64,000 nucleotides of DNA, taken from Rhabdophis nuchalis. Its lineage: Eukaryota; Chordata; Lepidosauria; Squamata; Natricidae. The position numbers and the translations under genes are program-made. The DNA is taken from the NCBI GenBank assembly GCA_039707465.1, contig CM077647.1, forward strand, positions 174,585,663 through 174,649,662. Reading direction: 5' to 3'. Positions 33,301 to 42,032 of this stretch are shown here, piece by piece; within the stretch, counting starts at the first letter, position 1; the number at the start of each line of letters is the position of its first letter. The notes under the pieces were generated by a model. The model was not told where the DNA came from and did no database searches. It worked only from the letters and a program-made list of their open reading frames with translations.

Positions 33301-34606
33301 ACATCTACAGACTATGCAAAAGAGAGAATTAACCAGACCAAAAGAGAACAAAAAAATACTCCAGCACCTCTCCACCAATAATCAACACTGAGATCAGCAT
33401 AGATTAAGTCCAAGGTTAAATTCTGACCAACAATAAAGTAAACAATGCTCCATTTAAGAATGCGCCAAAGAGCCATCAGTAAACAGCCAAACCAAAGGCC
33501 TTCTGAGTTGGTCCCCATCCACAAAGACAGGCAAGACACCAGAATATAAACTGACAAGAAGTAGCACTCCTTGGTAACACTGTGATGGTGTCTAGTTTGG
33601 GGTAGCAAAATGTCTGCAAGGAAACAAGGAAGCTCACAGAGCAAAAGGCTTCTGTCAACAATATAAATGTTTAGATGAAAAAAAAATATCCTTGATTTTC
33701 CTTCCAGATATGGAAGATTGCTTTGAATGTTCAGAAGATCATTATCCAAATAAAGAAAAGAATGGATGTAACCTGAAACTGCTGGTTTTCTTAAGCTTTG
33801 AAGAATCCGTAGGAATTGGTTCAATGTCAGCAGGTCTTGGATTCTTTTTCTTGACCTCATGGGTGCTTGGAACATTTATTAAGAACAAGGAAACTCCCAT
33901 TGTCAAAGCCAACAACCGGTCCCTCACCTACACCCTCCTTGTCTCTCTTCTGCTCTGTTTTCTCTCCTCTTTGCTCTTCCTCAGCCAACCTGGCAAAGTG
34001 ACCTGCCTTCTCCGACAATCGATGTTTGGCATCACCTTCTCAGTGGCCATTTCTAGTGTATTGGCCAAAACCATCACTGTGGTTGTGGCTTTCATGGCCA
34101 CTAAACCTGGATCTCACATGAGGAAATGGTTGGGGAAAAGATTGGCTTTTTCTATTGTACTTTCCTTCTCTCTCTTCCAAGCATGTATTTGTATTGTTTG
34201 GTTGTCAACATCTCCCCCGTTCCCTGAGTTGGACATGCACTCAGAGCTCCAAGAAATGACTTTGCAATGCAACGAGGGTTCAGCTTTCTTCTTCTACTGT
34301 GTCTTGGGCTACGTGGGTATCTTGGCCATTGGCAGCTTTATTGTGGCTTTCCTTGCTCGTAAATTACCTGACAGCTTTAACGAAGCCAAGTTCATCACCT
34401 TCAGCATGTTGGCCTTTTGCAGTGTGTGGATCTCCTTCTTTCCAGCCTATCTGAGCACAAAAGGAAAAGCCATGGTAGCTGTGGAGGTCTTCTCCATCTT
34501 GTCCTCCAGTGCTGCATTACTGGGATGCATATTCCTGCCCAAATGCTACGTCATTGTTTTCCGTCCTGACCTCAACCACAGGGAGCAACTCACAAAGAGA
34601 AATTAG
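24126..34606 (+). CDS. Vomeronasal type-2 receptor gene B (complete)
   Basis: Class C GPCR of the V2R family. The six coding exons are 24126-24331, 24781-25072, 26104-26967, 31310-31537, 32093-32219 and 33708-34606, which join in frame to 2616 nt, or 871 aa. Residues 1 to about 20 form a hydrophobic signal peptide ([12 protein letters not shown]). Residues to about 530 form the Venus-flytrap domain, about 531-590 the cysteine-rich linker, and the rest the seven-helix domain. The ATG at 24126 was chosen because the frame upstream lacks another ATG and the aligned start in gene C is equivalent. Introns hold a hAT MITE (2), a 3.8-kb composite insertion (3), and a Penelope relic, an exon-6 fragment and a hAT MITE (5). 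No disabling change is visible. The ligand is unknown. Confidence 0.95.
24781..25072 (+). CDS. V2R gene B, coding exon 2
   Basis: It is 292 nt with acceptor CTTTGCAG and donor GTAAGT. It encodes [20 protein letters not shown] to GFFKIPQ, the first lobe of the ligand domain. Confidence 0.94.
25338..25437. mobile_element. hAT-type MITE, 100 bp, intron 2 of gene B
   Basis: Termini CAGGTGTCCCCAA and TTGGGGACCCTTG are inverted repeats, and an exact 8-bp duplication, CATTAGAT, flanks it (25330-25337 and 25438-25445). The interior is also palindromic (AACTTTAAAG / CTTAAAGTT). Confidence 0.9.
25446..25800 (-). mobile_element. Old shared LINE fragment, intron 2 of gene B
   Basis: This is the gene B copy of the minus-strand LINE remnant ([20 protein letters not shown]). 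It is interrupted near its 3' end by the hAT MITE at 25338-25437. Confidence 0.55.
26104..26967 (+). CDS. V2R gene B, coding exon 3
   Basis: It is 864 nt, phase 0-0, and encodes the main ligand-domain segment from [11 protein letters not shown] to LQPWQ. Relative to genes A and C, changes cluster between FIERL and YGESW. Confidence 0.94.
27171..27730. repeat. Unclassified interspersed repeat in intron 3 of gene B
   Basis: It begins with CTAGCTGTACCCAGCCACGC directly after host text that is continuous in gene C. It includes a GC-rich part with CTACCTACC repeats and ends around a GTTTCTGAGATTAGCAGTTT segment. The class is not known to me. Confidence 0.45.
28013..29176 (+). mobile_element. Young 5'-truncated CR1 in intron 3 of gene B
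   Basis: It matches the last 1.16 kb of the full-length CR1 at 39352-40515 with only about eight differences by eye. The frame is open to the CR1 stop at 29099 (LDSHLSEMV), followed by the 3' UTR and an ATTGTATTGTATTGTA tail. It lacks the endonuclease and the start of the reverse transcriptase. Confidence 0.92.
29619..30128 (-). pseudogene. Unrecognised 170-codon ORF of the minus-strand element
   Basis: One reading frame from 30128 to 29619 is broken by a single stop at 29910-29912. The first part is rich in Glu, Leu and Lys ([18 protein letters not shown]) and may form a coiled coil. The second part is basic at its end ([20 protein letters not shown]). It could be an ORF1-like RNA-binding protein, an inference from position and composition only. 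Confidence 0.35.
31310..31537 (+). CDS. V2R gene B, coding exon 4
   Basis: It is 228 nt, phase 0-0, and encodes [19 protein letters not shown] to [13 protein letters not shown]. Acceptor TTCAAGTAG and donor CAG|GTATCA are conserved with the paralogues. Confidence 0.93.
32093..32219 (+). CDS. V2R gene B, coding exon 5
   Basis: It is 127 nt and encodes the cysteine-rich linker ([36 protein letters not shown]). The donor is ATG|GTAGGA, weaker than GTATGA and GTATGG in genes A and C. Confidence 0.92.
32447..32545 (+). pseudogene. V2R exon-6 fragment inside intron 5 of gene B
   Basis: The segment copies the exon-6 coding text for [20 protein letters not shown], continuing to CYIIVF, then lacks 8 bp and ends in CTCAACCACAGG. 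Intron 5 of genes A and C lacks it, and the host text resumes at TTTGCTGTCAGTTGTCTG. Confidence 0.88.
32799..33062. mobile_element. hAT-type MITE, intron 5 of gene B
   Basis: The 264-bp insert starts with CACTGGTGGGATTC and ends in CATCTCTG. An exact 8-bp duplication, ATGTAAAC, flanks it at 32791-32798 and 33063-33070. No transposase is encoded. Confidence 0.8.
33708..34606 (+). CDS. V2R gene B, coding exon 6 (seven-helix domain)
   Basis: It is 899 nt from acceptor CTTCCAG to TAG. It encodes the end of the cysteine linker ([15 protein letters not shown]), seven membrane segments and the tail [14 protein letters not shown]. No stop or shift interrupts it. Confidence 0.96.
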
Positions 34607-34880
34607 TACATCCTAAAAAATTTTCTGGCTCAGAGAAATTGCTGAAAAAATTTCTAGAATGACTAATACCTATACAAAACTTATAGTTTTTATTTCTGTT
34701 TTCTGTTTTTATTTCTGTCAAAGAAAGTTTTTTTGTAGGATTCTTTTGCTTTTTAAGATTTATTATGATTGCCAATTCCAAAATCTGTGCTCATATTGTT
34801 TTATTTTCCCCATTTTCCAAGATTCTTTAACCTAATGCTTTGTCTTTTTCAACAGATACATTGAACTTGATTTTGGTTAC

Positions 34881-34886
34881 AATAAA
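34881..34886 (+). terminator. Putative polyadenylation signal of gene B
   Basis: AATAAA lies about 275 bp after the stop codon in a segment that aligns with the AATAAA-containing flank of gene C (62128-62133), both followed by ACCTT and ATGT. Confidence 0.55.
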
Positions 34887-34908
34887 TTAGATTATTTGAA
34901 CCTTGATG

Positions 34909-34982
<74 letters not shown>
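34909..34982. repeat. (TA)n microsatellite
   Basis: About 35 uninterrupted TA units lie just after the gene B 3' flank. Confidence 0.95.
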
Positions 34983-34985
<3 letters not shown>

Positions 34986-35403
34986 CTGTCTGATATTAAT
35001 CTCCACTCCTACAATTGTCTAATGGGGAACATTGGGAAACATCAGAATGCCATATGATGTACAAGCAGAAGCAGCAGCTGACCATCCAATAGTGGATGTT
35101 ATGCTGCACAATTTATGCAATCTGTGCAATATTTTTTTTTTATATATTGAAAAAGTTTTATTGGTTTTTACAATTTTTCAATCGGGTAAGGTAAGGGATA
35201 CAAAAGAAATTTTGAGAACTTTCGCGTCGGAGTCATTGGCCCTTCCAGGGCTTCATAATAAATCGTTAAAGAAAAACATTTTTCATAAATACTACGAGGT
35301 GAAAACAAGTACATACTTCTAAATTCTCAATTCCATGCTGTCATCCATTTGCAAAAATCCAGATACAGATGTTATACAAAATTAATCAAAAGTCAAGGCA
35401 AAG

Positions 35404-35857
35404 TTATTTTTTTGATCTAAGTCTCTTGGCAATTGTGTCTTCTGTCTCTCCCTCCAGGCCCTCAGCGGGCGGGGCCGTCGCCCCCCCTGCCCCCCCTGGA
35501 TCTTCCCATAGGACAGAGGAATGTTTTTTAAGAAAGGCTTCCGCCTCAGCAATTGTTTTAATCCTTATTCTTCCTCCTTCCCAGAACACCAACATTCCTT
35601 CAGGCATCGCCCACTTGAACCAAATCCCGTGGTCATACAATTTTTTGGATAAGAAGGAAAATTTCCTTCTCATCTCTCTAATTTTTTTAGGGATCTGCTT
35701 CAAGATAGCGACTACTTTTTGCTGGTAAATTAACGGACCACCTCTCTGTGCCTTCAAAATTCCCTCCCTGGTTGACCTCCTAACAATTTTAATATGTATC
35801 TCTCTGGGTACCTCATTTATCCTGGCATATGCAGAATTTATTCTGTAGACTAGGTCA
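35404..35857 (-). CDS. HAL1-like ORF1, copy 2, C-terminal part
   Basis: It encodes the RNA-binding half of an L1-type ORF1 (YRINSAYARINEVPREIHI, IVRRSTREGILKAQ, WFKWAMPEGMLVFWEGG, EAEAFLKKHS) and a tail KRLRSKK before the stop. It is separated from its N-terminal half only by the CR1 insertion. Confidence 0.8.
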
Positions 35858-36350
35858 AAGGGAGGAGTTTCTGGCTGTGTGCAGGGGGAAAAGAAAGGTA
35901 AAGATTTCCCCATTTTGAACCACTTGAGGCTAAAGGGAGGAGTTTCTGGCTGTGTGCAGGGGGGGAAGAAAGGTAAAGATTTCCCCATTTTGAACCACTT
36001 GAGGCTAAAGGGAGGAGTTTCTGGCTGTGTGCAGGGGGGAAAGGTAAAGATTTCCCCATTTTGAACCACTTGAGGCTAAAGGGAGGAGTTTCTGGCTGTG
36101 TGCAGGGGGGAAGAAAGGTAAAGACTTCCCCATTTTGAACTACTTGAGGCTAAAGGGAGGAGTTTCTGGCTGTGTGCAGGGGGAAAGAAAGGTAAAGATT
36201 TCCCCATTTTGAACTACTTGAGGCTAAAGGGAGGAGTTTCTGGCTGTGTGCAGGGGGGGAAGAAAGGTAAAAACTTCCCCATTTTGAACTACTTGAGGCT
36301 AAAGGGAGGAGTTTCTGGCTGTGTGGAGGGGGGAAAGAGAAAGGTAAAAG
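35858..36350 (+). repeat. Tandem 71-75 bp monomers forming the CR1 5' UTR
   Basis: Six full units (35858, 35933, 36008, 36079, 36153 and 36227) and a partial seventh (36302) each begin AAGGGAGGAGTTTCTGGCTG and contain TTTCCCCATTTTGAAC or a one-base variant, then GAGGCTA. Array start and element start coincide. Confidence 0.92.
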
Positions 36351-36405
36351 AAATAATACATTCTAGATTTGTGCGCTTAAGACTGTGATTGTATTTTATT
36401 TCAAA

Positions 36406-37413
36406 ATGACTGGCTTAGTTCAATGTAATAACTGTTTTGCACCTGTCTTCCGCAGTACTCTTTTCAAATTTGGATACTGTCCCCCTTGCAGACAAATTAA
36501 TAGATTACATAGACACATAACATATCTTGAATCTGTAATTTGTGATCTCCAGGCAGAAATTAAGTGTCCAATTCGGCCACTCCACCCTGTGGAGATGCCA
36601 CACTACCAGCCTCCCCTACCGCAAAGATCCCACAGAAGAAGAGCAGCCTGGACAACTGTGGAATCTGGCAGGGTGAGAGCTGTGACCCACAAACACAAAA
36701 CCTTTGCTGTGTCCCAGCATAACAGATATAGCGCCCTTGCTGATCTTAATGGGGACACTAAAGTGACAGGTCAAGGTAATAATGACGACTCAAATAAGCA
36801 GCGGATTGTGGTCCAAAGTGAAGAACCTACTTCAGAAATGCAAAAGTGTGAACCAGGGATCATGCATCAGTCACACAACAAGAGCAAGGTACCCAAAAAG
36901 AGAAGTCACCTCCTGATTGGTGACTCAATCGTAAGAGATGTAAACTTAGGTAAGGATATGGAGGTTTTGAAAGATGTCAGATGTTTACCGGGTGCTACAG
37001 CCAGCAGAGACAAGAGGCGTATTCTTAAGATAGTCAAGAATGCAAGTAAGGACTGTAAAGTTGATGCTATTATACATCTTGGCACAAATGATCTGTCCCA
37101 TAAAGATGTAGCTTCTGTGCAGAATGATTTCCAGAGTTTGGGGTACGAACTTAGTAGTACAGGTTGTAGGCTTATCTTCTCAGAGGTTATACCAGTATAC
37201 AAGGAACAAAAAGGAAAGGGCCAGCGCATAGCAGAGTTTAATGTGTGGCTAAAGGAGTGGTGTAAAAAAGAAGGCTTTGGTCTTATTAGTCATGATGCCT
37301 GCAGCTGGTCCAATGATAAACTGTACAAAAGAGATGGTTTGCACCCATCCAAGAAAGGGACTGAGTTACTTGGCACTAAATTCACAGATTTCCTGGCTAA
37401 ACATTTAAACTGA
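36406..37413 (+). CDS. CR1 ORF1 protein (zinc-finger and esterase domains)
   Basis: 335 aa from the ATG at 36406. The N-terminus has two CxxC pairs (VQCNNCF, YCPPCRQ) of a zinc-binding module, then a short coiled-coil-like segment (LESVICDLQAEI). The C-terminal half is an SGNH-type esterase. LLIGDSIVRDV carries the nucleophile serine, LGTNDL the GxND block, and DGLHPS the catalytic Asp-His block. CR1-clade ORF1 proteins with this layout coat the RNA; the role of the esterase is not settled. An upstream in-frame GTG at 36385 was not taken as the start. Confidence 0.9.
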   Translation: MTGLVQCNNCFAPVFRSTLFKFGYCPPCRQINRLHRHITYLESVICDLQAEIKCPIRPLHPVEMPHYQPPLPQRSHRRRAAWTTVESGRVRAVTHKHKTFAVSQHNRYSALADLNGDTKVTGQGNNDDSNKQRIVVQSEEPTSEMQKCEPGIMHQSHNKSKVPKKRSHLLIGDSIVRDVNLGKDMEVLKDVRCLPGATASRDKRRILKIVKNASKDCKVDAIIHLGTNDLSHKDVASVQNDFQSLGYELSSTGCRLIFSEVIPVYKEQKGKGQRIAEFNVWLKEWCKKEGFGLISHDACSWSNDKLYKRDGLHPSKKGTELLGTKFTDFLAKHLN

Positions 37414-37571
37414 ATAGTGGGGACAGAGAATCAATAGATAAAGAATATTTCTGTCCCCAGCAAACTAAAATTCATAGGGTTATCAGTGCGTGTAACATAG
37501 ATAATTGTGCAGGTAATATTATCAACACTGCTGTCAAGCAAAACCAAACAATTAACAGTGGGTGCCATACC

Positions 37572-40439
37572 ATGTACATGAACCATACAAGTGGCAAAGA
37601 AATAGGGGCAAAGAGAACCATAGTCAGGCATAACACAGGTTTCGTAGACAGAAAACACAGGGTCAATCAAAATGGACTCAAATGTCTATACACCAATGCA
37701 CAGAGTATGAGGAATAAACAGGGTGAATTAGAAATTCAAGTAAATGAGGGCAGATACGATATTGTTGCCATTACAGAAACTTGGTGGGATGAAACCCACA
37801 AATGGAACATACAGCTAGAAGGATTTAAATTATTTAAAAGAAATAGACCAAATAAAAGAGGAGGTGGAGTTGCACTATATATAAGAAATAATTACATCTC
37901 TACAGAAATAGAGCACAACAATGATGAGAACTATCTTGAATGTATTTGGGTCAATATTAAAGGTTGGGGGGGGAATGATATTGTCATAGGTCTATACTAC
38001 AGGCCACCCAACCAAGCAGAGGAAGTGGATGTACTTTTTGCTAACCAGCTAACTAAGGTATGTAGGAAGCACACTGCAATAGTAATGGGAGATTTTAACT
38101 ACCCTGACATCAATTGGGAAACAAACTCTGCACCAAGTGGAAGATCCAACAGGTTCCTAACAAACCTAGCAGACAACTTTGTTTCCCAAAAGGTAGAGAA
38201 GGGAACAAGGGGATCAGCAATATTGGACTTAATTCTCACTAACAGAGAGGAAATGATAGAAGGTGTAGAAGCTACAGGAACTTTGGGGGCAAGCGATCAT
38301 GAAATACTGGAATTCAACATTATGCAAACAAAAGTAGTTGAACAAAGTCAAACTAGAGTCTTAGACTTCAAGAGAGCTAATTTCAATAAACTCAGAGAGA
38401 GCTTGGGAAGGATTCCATGGATGAGAATCCTCAAGGGGAAAACAACTCAAGAAGCTTGGGAAATTTTGAAAAATGAGATTATAAAAGCCCAGTCCAGCGC
38501 AATACCAATGAAGAAGAAAAATAACAGTTCCCAAAAGAAACCAGCATGGCTGCATAAAGAACTCTCTGACAAATTGAAAGACAAAAAGGATAAATATAAA
38601 AAGTGGAAAAAGGGGGACATAACCAAGGCAAAATATCAGCAAATAGCCCGAGCCTGTAAAGATGAAGTGAGGAAAGCTAAGGCTCACAATGAAGAAAGGC
38701 TTGCCAAAAAAGTAAAAAATAACAAAAAAAGCTTCTTCCAACATGTTAAAAATAAGAAAAAAGTTAAGGAAACAATTGGTCCACTGCTGGGAGAAAATGG
38801 CAAGAAGATGATAAGCAACAGGGAGAAAGCAGAACTATTTAACTCTTTTTTTGCATCTGTCTTTACACAAAGGGATAAAACAGTCCAATCAATCAAAAAC
38901 AGCACCACAAATATCAGATTAGGAACACAAGTTGAAATAGGGAAGAAAATGGTAAGTGAGCACCTGTCTGCCCTGGACGAGTTCAAATCACCAGGACCGG
39001 ATGGATTACACCCCAGGGTTCTGAAGGAACTGGCAGACGAGATCTCAGAACCACTGAACTATATCTTTCAGAGATCCTGGAGCACCGGGGAACTGCCAGA
39101 AGACTGGAAAAGAGCAGATGTGGTTCCCATCTTCAAAAAAGGGAAAAAAACAGATCCAGGAAACTATAGACCCATCAGCCTGACCTCAATACCAGGAAAG
39201 ATTCTGGAAAAGATAATTAAACAACAAATAAGTGAACACCTAGAAGCAAACAAAGTAATAGCCAAAAGCCAACATGGGTTTGTCAAAAACAGATCATGCC
39301 AGACGAATCGAATTGCATTCTTTGACAAAGTAACAAAATCAGTGGACCAGAGGAATGCTGTTGATATGGTTTACCTGGACTTCAGTAAGGCATTTGATAA
39401 AGTAGACCATAACCTACTATTAGATAAAGTAGAAAATTGTGGGTTAGACAGCAGCACCACCAAATGGATTCGTAACTGGCTGACCAACCGCACTCAACGT
39501 GTAGTCCTCAATGGAACTGCATCTACATGGAAGGAAGTATGCAGTGGAGTCCCCCAAGGCTCTGTTTTAGGCCCAGTACTCTTTAACATCTTCATCAACG
39601 ATTTGGATGAGGGGATAAATGGGGAACTCATCAAATTCGCAGACGACACCAAGCTGGCAGGAATAGCCAACACTCCAGAAGATAGGCTTAAGATACAGAA
39701 GGATCTAGACAAACTTGAACATTGGGCACTGTCTAATAAAATGAAATTCAATTGTGAAAAAAGTAAGGTCCTACATATAGGCAAGAAAAACCAAATGCAC
39801 AAGTACAGTATAGGTGGTACCTTGCTCAATAGTAGCAACTGTGAGAGGGATCTCGGAATCCTAGTGGACAACCATTTAAATATGAGCCAGCAGTATGCAG
39901 CAGCTGCCAAAAAAGCCAACACAGTTCTAGGCTGCATCAACAGAGGGATAGAATCTAGATCGCGTGAAGTGTTAATGCCACTGTATAGTGCCTTGGTAAG
40001 GCCACACTTGGAATACTGCATACAGTTTTGGTCGCCACGATGTAGAAAAGACGTGGAGACTCTGGAAAGAGTGCAAAGAAGAGCAACCAAGATGATTAGA
40101 GGACTGGAGACTAAGACATATGAAGAACGGCTGCAGGAGCTGGGTATGTCTAGCTTGATGAAGAGAAGGACCAGGGGAGACATGATAGCAGTGTTCCGAT
40201 ATCTCAGAGGGTGCCACAAAGAAGAGGGAGTCAAACTTTTCTCCAAGGCACCTGGGGGCAGGACAAGGAGCAATGGGTGGAAACTAACCAAGGAGAGAAG
40301 CAACTTAGAACTAAGGAGAAATTTCCTAACAGTAAGAACAATTAACCTCTGGAACAGCTTGCCTCCAGCAGTTGTGAATGCCCCAACCCTGGAAGTCTTT
40401 AAAAAGATGTTAGACAGCCATTTGTCTGAAATGGTATAA
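37572..40439 (+). CDS. CR1 ORF2 endonuclease-reverse transcriptase
   Basis: 955 aa without interruption. The endonuclease occupies about residues 25-260, with YTNAQSMRNK, AITETWW, MGDFNYPDINW near residue 173 and ASDHE near 241. The reverse transcriptase occupies about 480-780, with [48 protein letters not shown] and catalytic FADD near 689. The C-terminal tail ends [20 protein letters not shown] then LSEMV. Phe in place of Tyr in the YADD box is common in this clade. All motifs needed for target-primed reverse transcription are visible. It lies 158 bp after ORF1 in another frame. Confidence 0.94.
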   Translation: MYMNHTSGKEIGAKRTIVRHNTGFVDRKHRVNQNGLKCLYTNAQSMRNKQGELEIQVNEGRYDIVAITETWWDETHKWNIQLEGFKLFKRNRPNKRGGGVALYIRNNYISTEIEHNNDENYLECIWVNIKGWGGNDIVIGLYYRPPNQAEEVDVLFANQLTKVCRKHTAIVMGDFNYPDINWETNSAPSGRSNRFLTNLADNFVSQKVEKGTRGSAILDLILTNREEMIEGVEATGTLGASDHEILEFNIMQTKVVEQSQTRVLDFKRANFNKLRESLGRIPWMRILKGKTTQEAWEILKNEIIKAQSSAIPMKKKNNSSQKKPAWLHKELSDKLKDKKDKYKKWKKGDITKAKYQQIARACKDEVRKAKAHNEERLAKKVKNNKKSFFQHVKNKKKVKETIGPLLGENGKKMISNREKAELFNSFFASVFTQRDKTVQSIKNSTTNIRLGTQVEIGKKMVSEHLSALDEFKSPGPDGLHPRVLKELADEISEPLNYIFQRSWSTGELPEDWKRADVVPIFKKGKKTDPGNYRPISLTSIPGKILEKIIKQQISEHLEANKVIAKSQHGFVKNRSCQTNRIAFFDKVTKSVDQRNAVDMVYLDFSKAFDKVDHNLLLDKVENCGLDSSTTKWIRNWLTNRTQRVVLNGTASTWKEVCSGVPQGSVLGPVLFNIFINDLDEGINGELIKFADDTKLAGIANTPEDRLKIQKDLDKLEHWALSNKMKFNCEKSKVLHIGKKNQMHKYSIGGTLLNSSNCERDLGILVDNHLNMSQQYAAAAKKANTVLGCINRGIESRSREVLMPLYSALVRPHLEYCIQFWSPRCRKDVETLERVQRRATKMIRGLETKTYEERLQELGMSSLMKRRTRGDMIAVFRYLRGCHKEEGVKLFSKAPGGRTRSNGWKLTKERSNLELRRNFLTVRTINLWNSLPPAVVNAPTLEVFKKMLDSHLSEMV

Positions 40440-40520
40440 GATTCCTACCCATGCAGGGGGTTGGACTAGAAGACCTACAAGGTCCCTTCCAACTCTGCTA
40501 TTGTATTGTATTGTATTGTA

Positions 40521-40915
40521 ATGTCCCCCCTGATCTCATCTTTGGGTTTATTTAAATAATCTGCTAAAATTGTGCTCATGAGTTCAGGAAGACATTCACC
40601 AGGCTCTTCAGAAATGTTCTGAAATCTTAAAAAATATAACATCCTTTCAAAATCCATCCTAGACATATGCCCATTTAATTCTCCAATCTCACTATTAACA
40701 TTTTTAAGCTCTCCCTTTGCCCCAGCCAGCCCCCCTTGCAGCTCTTCAGTCTTCTGTATGTTTTCCAGCACTTGTTTCAGTGCTTCCTGAATATCCTGTT
40801 TTAAGCTGGTACGATCTTCTCTCAAAGCCTTAATTTCTTGCACCAAAGCTTGTAACACATTCTCCATAGATGTCATTCTTTGTTCCAAACCTGCCAGTTC
40901 TGATTTTTGTGCCAT
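40521..40915 (-). CDS. HAL1-like ORF1, copy 2, N-terminal part
   Basis: It starts MAQKSELAGLEQRMTSMENV and continues as a heptad-rich coiled coil (EIKALREDRTSLKQDIQEAL) to FLRFQNISEEPGECLPELMS and KPKDEIRGD, where the CR1 interrupts it. It aligns residue by residue with copy 1 (44512). Confidence 0.8.
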
Positions 40916-41567
40916 GGTAAACTGTTAAAGTCAGTGTCACTAAGATGGCGTTTTTTGGGTGGGGCTGGTGAAGCAGTTCAGGAGAGAAGAGAAAGTTCAA
41001 ATCAGGATTGCAAAAAGAAAAAGAAAGTTCAGGACCCAAAGAGAAAACGCGTTTCACAATCAATAGTTGTAGCAAAGAAAGCGCTCCAGGGAAGGAATCA
41101 ATTAGTCCAAGAAAATCTTCATTAATAGCGAGAGGAAGTCCGTATCACAAAGGGATGTTGGTAACTTTCCATAAGTGAAATAGTCATTCAGGAACAACGG
41201 GAAGCCATCTTCCACCGCCCAAACTGAGAGCCGGCAGGAGAGAGTAATAAAAGAAAGATTGTTTCGAGCCAGCCGGACTTAGATACATTTTAAAAAGACA
41301 AGCCGCAAATCACTTTCCCTTGCTTCAAAGCAATCCGGGTTTAGGATATCCGCTTCCTCGCAACGAGGAGCCATTTCCAAGCGCCGCTTTGAATCCGAGG
41401 GGGGGTTTGACAACAAACACCCCCCTCCAAATTCTTTTCAGTCCAGGCTGACAGCAAAAATATATTTAAAACCACTCACTCCTCACCTCGCCGCCAAAGT
41501 CCCGGAGAGCCTTCCGACCCGAACACCAGCTCTCTCCATATTCACCATGCGTTGCCGTCCACCATTG

Positions 41568-42032
41568 GCGTGCAATCTTGCAATCTTTTGACAGTGCTCT
41601 ACAAAACATGTAGAATTCATCCAATATCTGTCAACTTCAAACCGAACCTGGCAGGAGCCGTTTTCTCATTTCTTGGTTTGTGCACATGGGGGGGAGGGAG
41701 GCTGGAATGCATTGCCAGACACAACACAGATCTTTCTGTTTACTGTTATGTTTATTAAAATTGACATGAATAATCAGCCTAAATCCTTTGGAGAGGACTC
41801 AGCCAACTGGATAAATTGGGCAGGAGGATTTTTGGTTTCAACCTCCCCTTGAGCAGAATTTCCACTTCTTGTCTGGGTCCACTCTGAATGAAATTCTTCC
41901 GGAAGATATACTCTACCAAGAGTTTACAGGATTACATTGTCCAAAATGTTGATTTGTTGGATGGAAGAGAAATCACCTTTCTGGTTTTGCTCAGAAGAGC
42001 AGGCATAATTAGTGAGTTTGGGTCTCCAACAG
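41568..42032. other. Intergenic DNA after gene B, no gene
   Basis: The left edge continues the gene B 3' flank. The rest was not recognised and no coding region is supported. Confidence 0.45.

Larger units (their letters stand above)
32325..33660 (+). mobile_element. Penelope-like relic in intron 5 of gene B
   Basis: Inverted ends lie at 32337-32440 and 33563-33650 (CTTGCAGATATGTCATTACC versus CAAAATGTCTGCAAGG). The middle (33100-33300) is homologous to the GIY-YIG-like region of genes A and C but more decayed. It also contains the exon-6 fragment and a hAT MITE. Confidence 0.5.
35858..40520 (+). mobile_element. Full-length CR1 LINE with two intact ORFs
   Basis: Comparison with the uninterrupted ORF1 of copy 1 fixes both ends of the insertion to within a base and shows essentially no target-site duplication, as usual for CR1. 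It has a 5' array of about 74-bp monomers (35858-36350), ORF1 (36406-37413), ORF2 (37572-40439), a short 3' UTR with the GGGGGTTGGACTAGAAGACC motif, and an (ATTGT)n tail. Both ORFs are complete and a near-identical partial copy exists at 28013-29176, so it is young. Confidence 0.93.
35131..41567 (-). mobile_element. ORF1-only L1-like (HAL1-like) element, copy 2, split by CR1
   Basis: Minus-strand order: 5' UTR (41567-40916), ORF1 start (40915-40521), a nested CR1 (40520-35858), ORF1 end (35857-35404), a 3' UTR of about 250 bp with CCAATAAAAC, and an A run at 35130-35140. A near-perfect 14-15 bp duplication (TGCAATCTGTGCAAT at the left, one base shorter at the right near 41569) flanks it. Without the CR1 it is about 1.76 kb. 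No reverse transcriptase follows ORF1. Confidence 0.85.

Noticed and set aside
35850..36069. Repetitive open frames across the CR1 monomers, including a fusion with the HAL1-like ORF1
   Set aside because: They arise from reading through the 74-bp monomers. The fused frame is a by-product of the insertion.
35858..36350. CRISPR-like array of regular repeats
   Set aside because: The units are contiguous with no unique spacers, and the genome is vertebrate; the array is the CR1 5' UTR.
39494..40303. 269-aa antisense open frames over CR1 copies (also 28154-28963 and 42250-43059)
   Set aside because: They are the mirror of the conserved CR1 reverse-transcriptase frame and recur wherever CR1 does.
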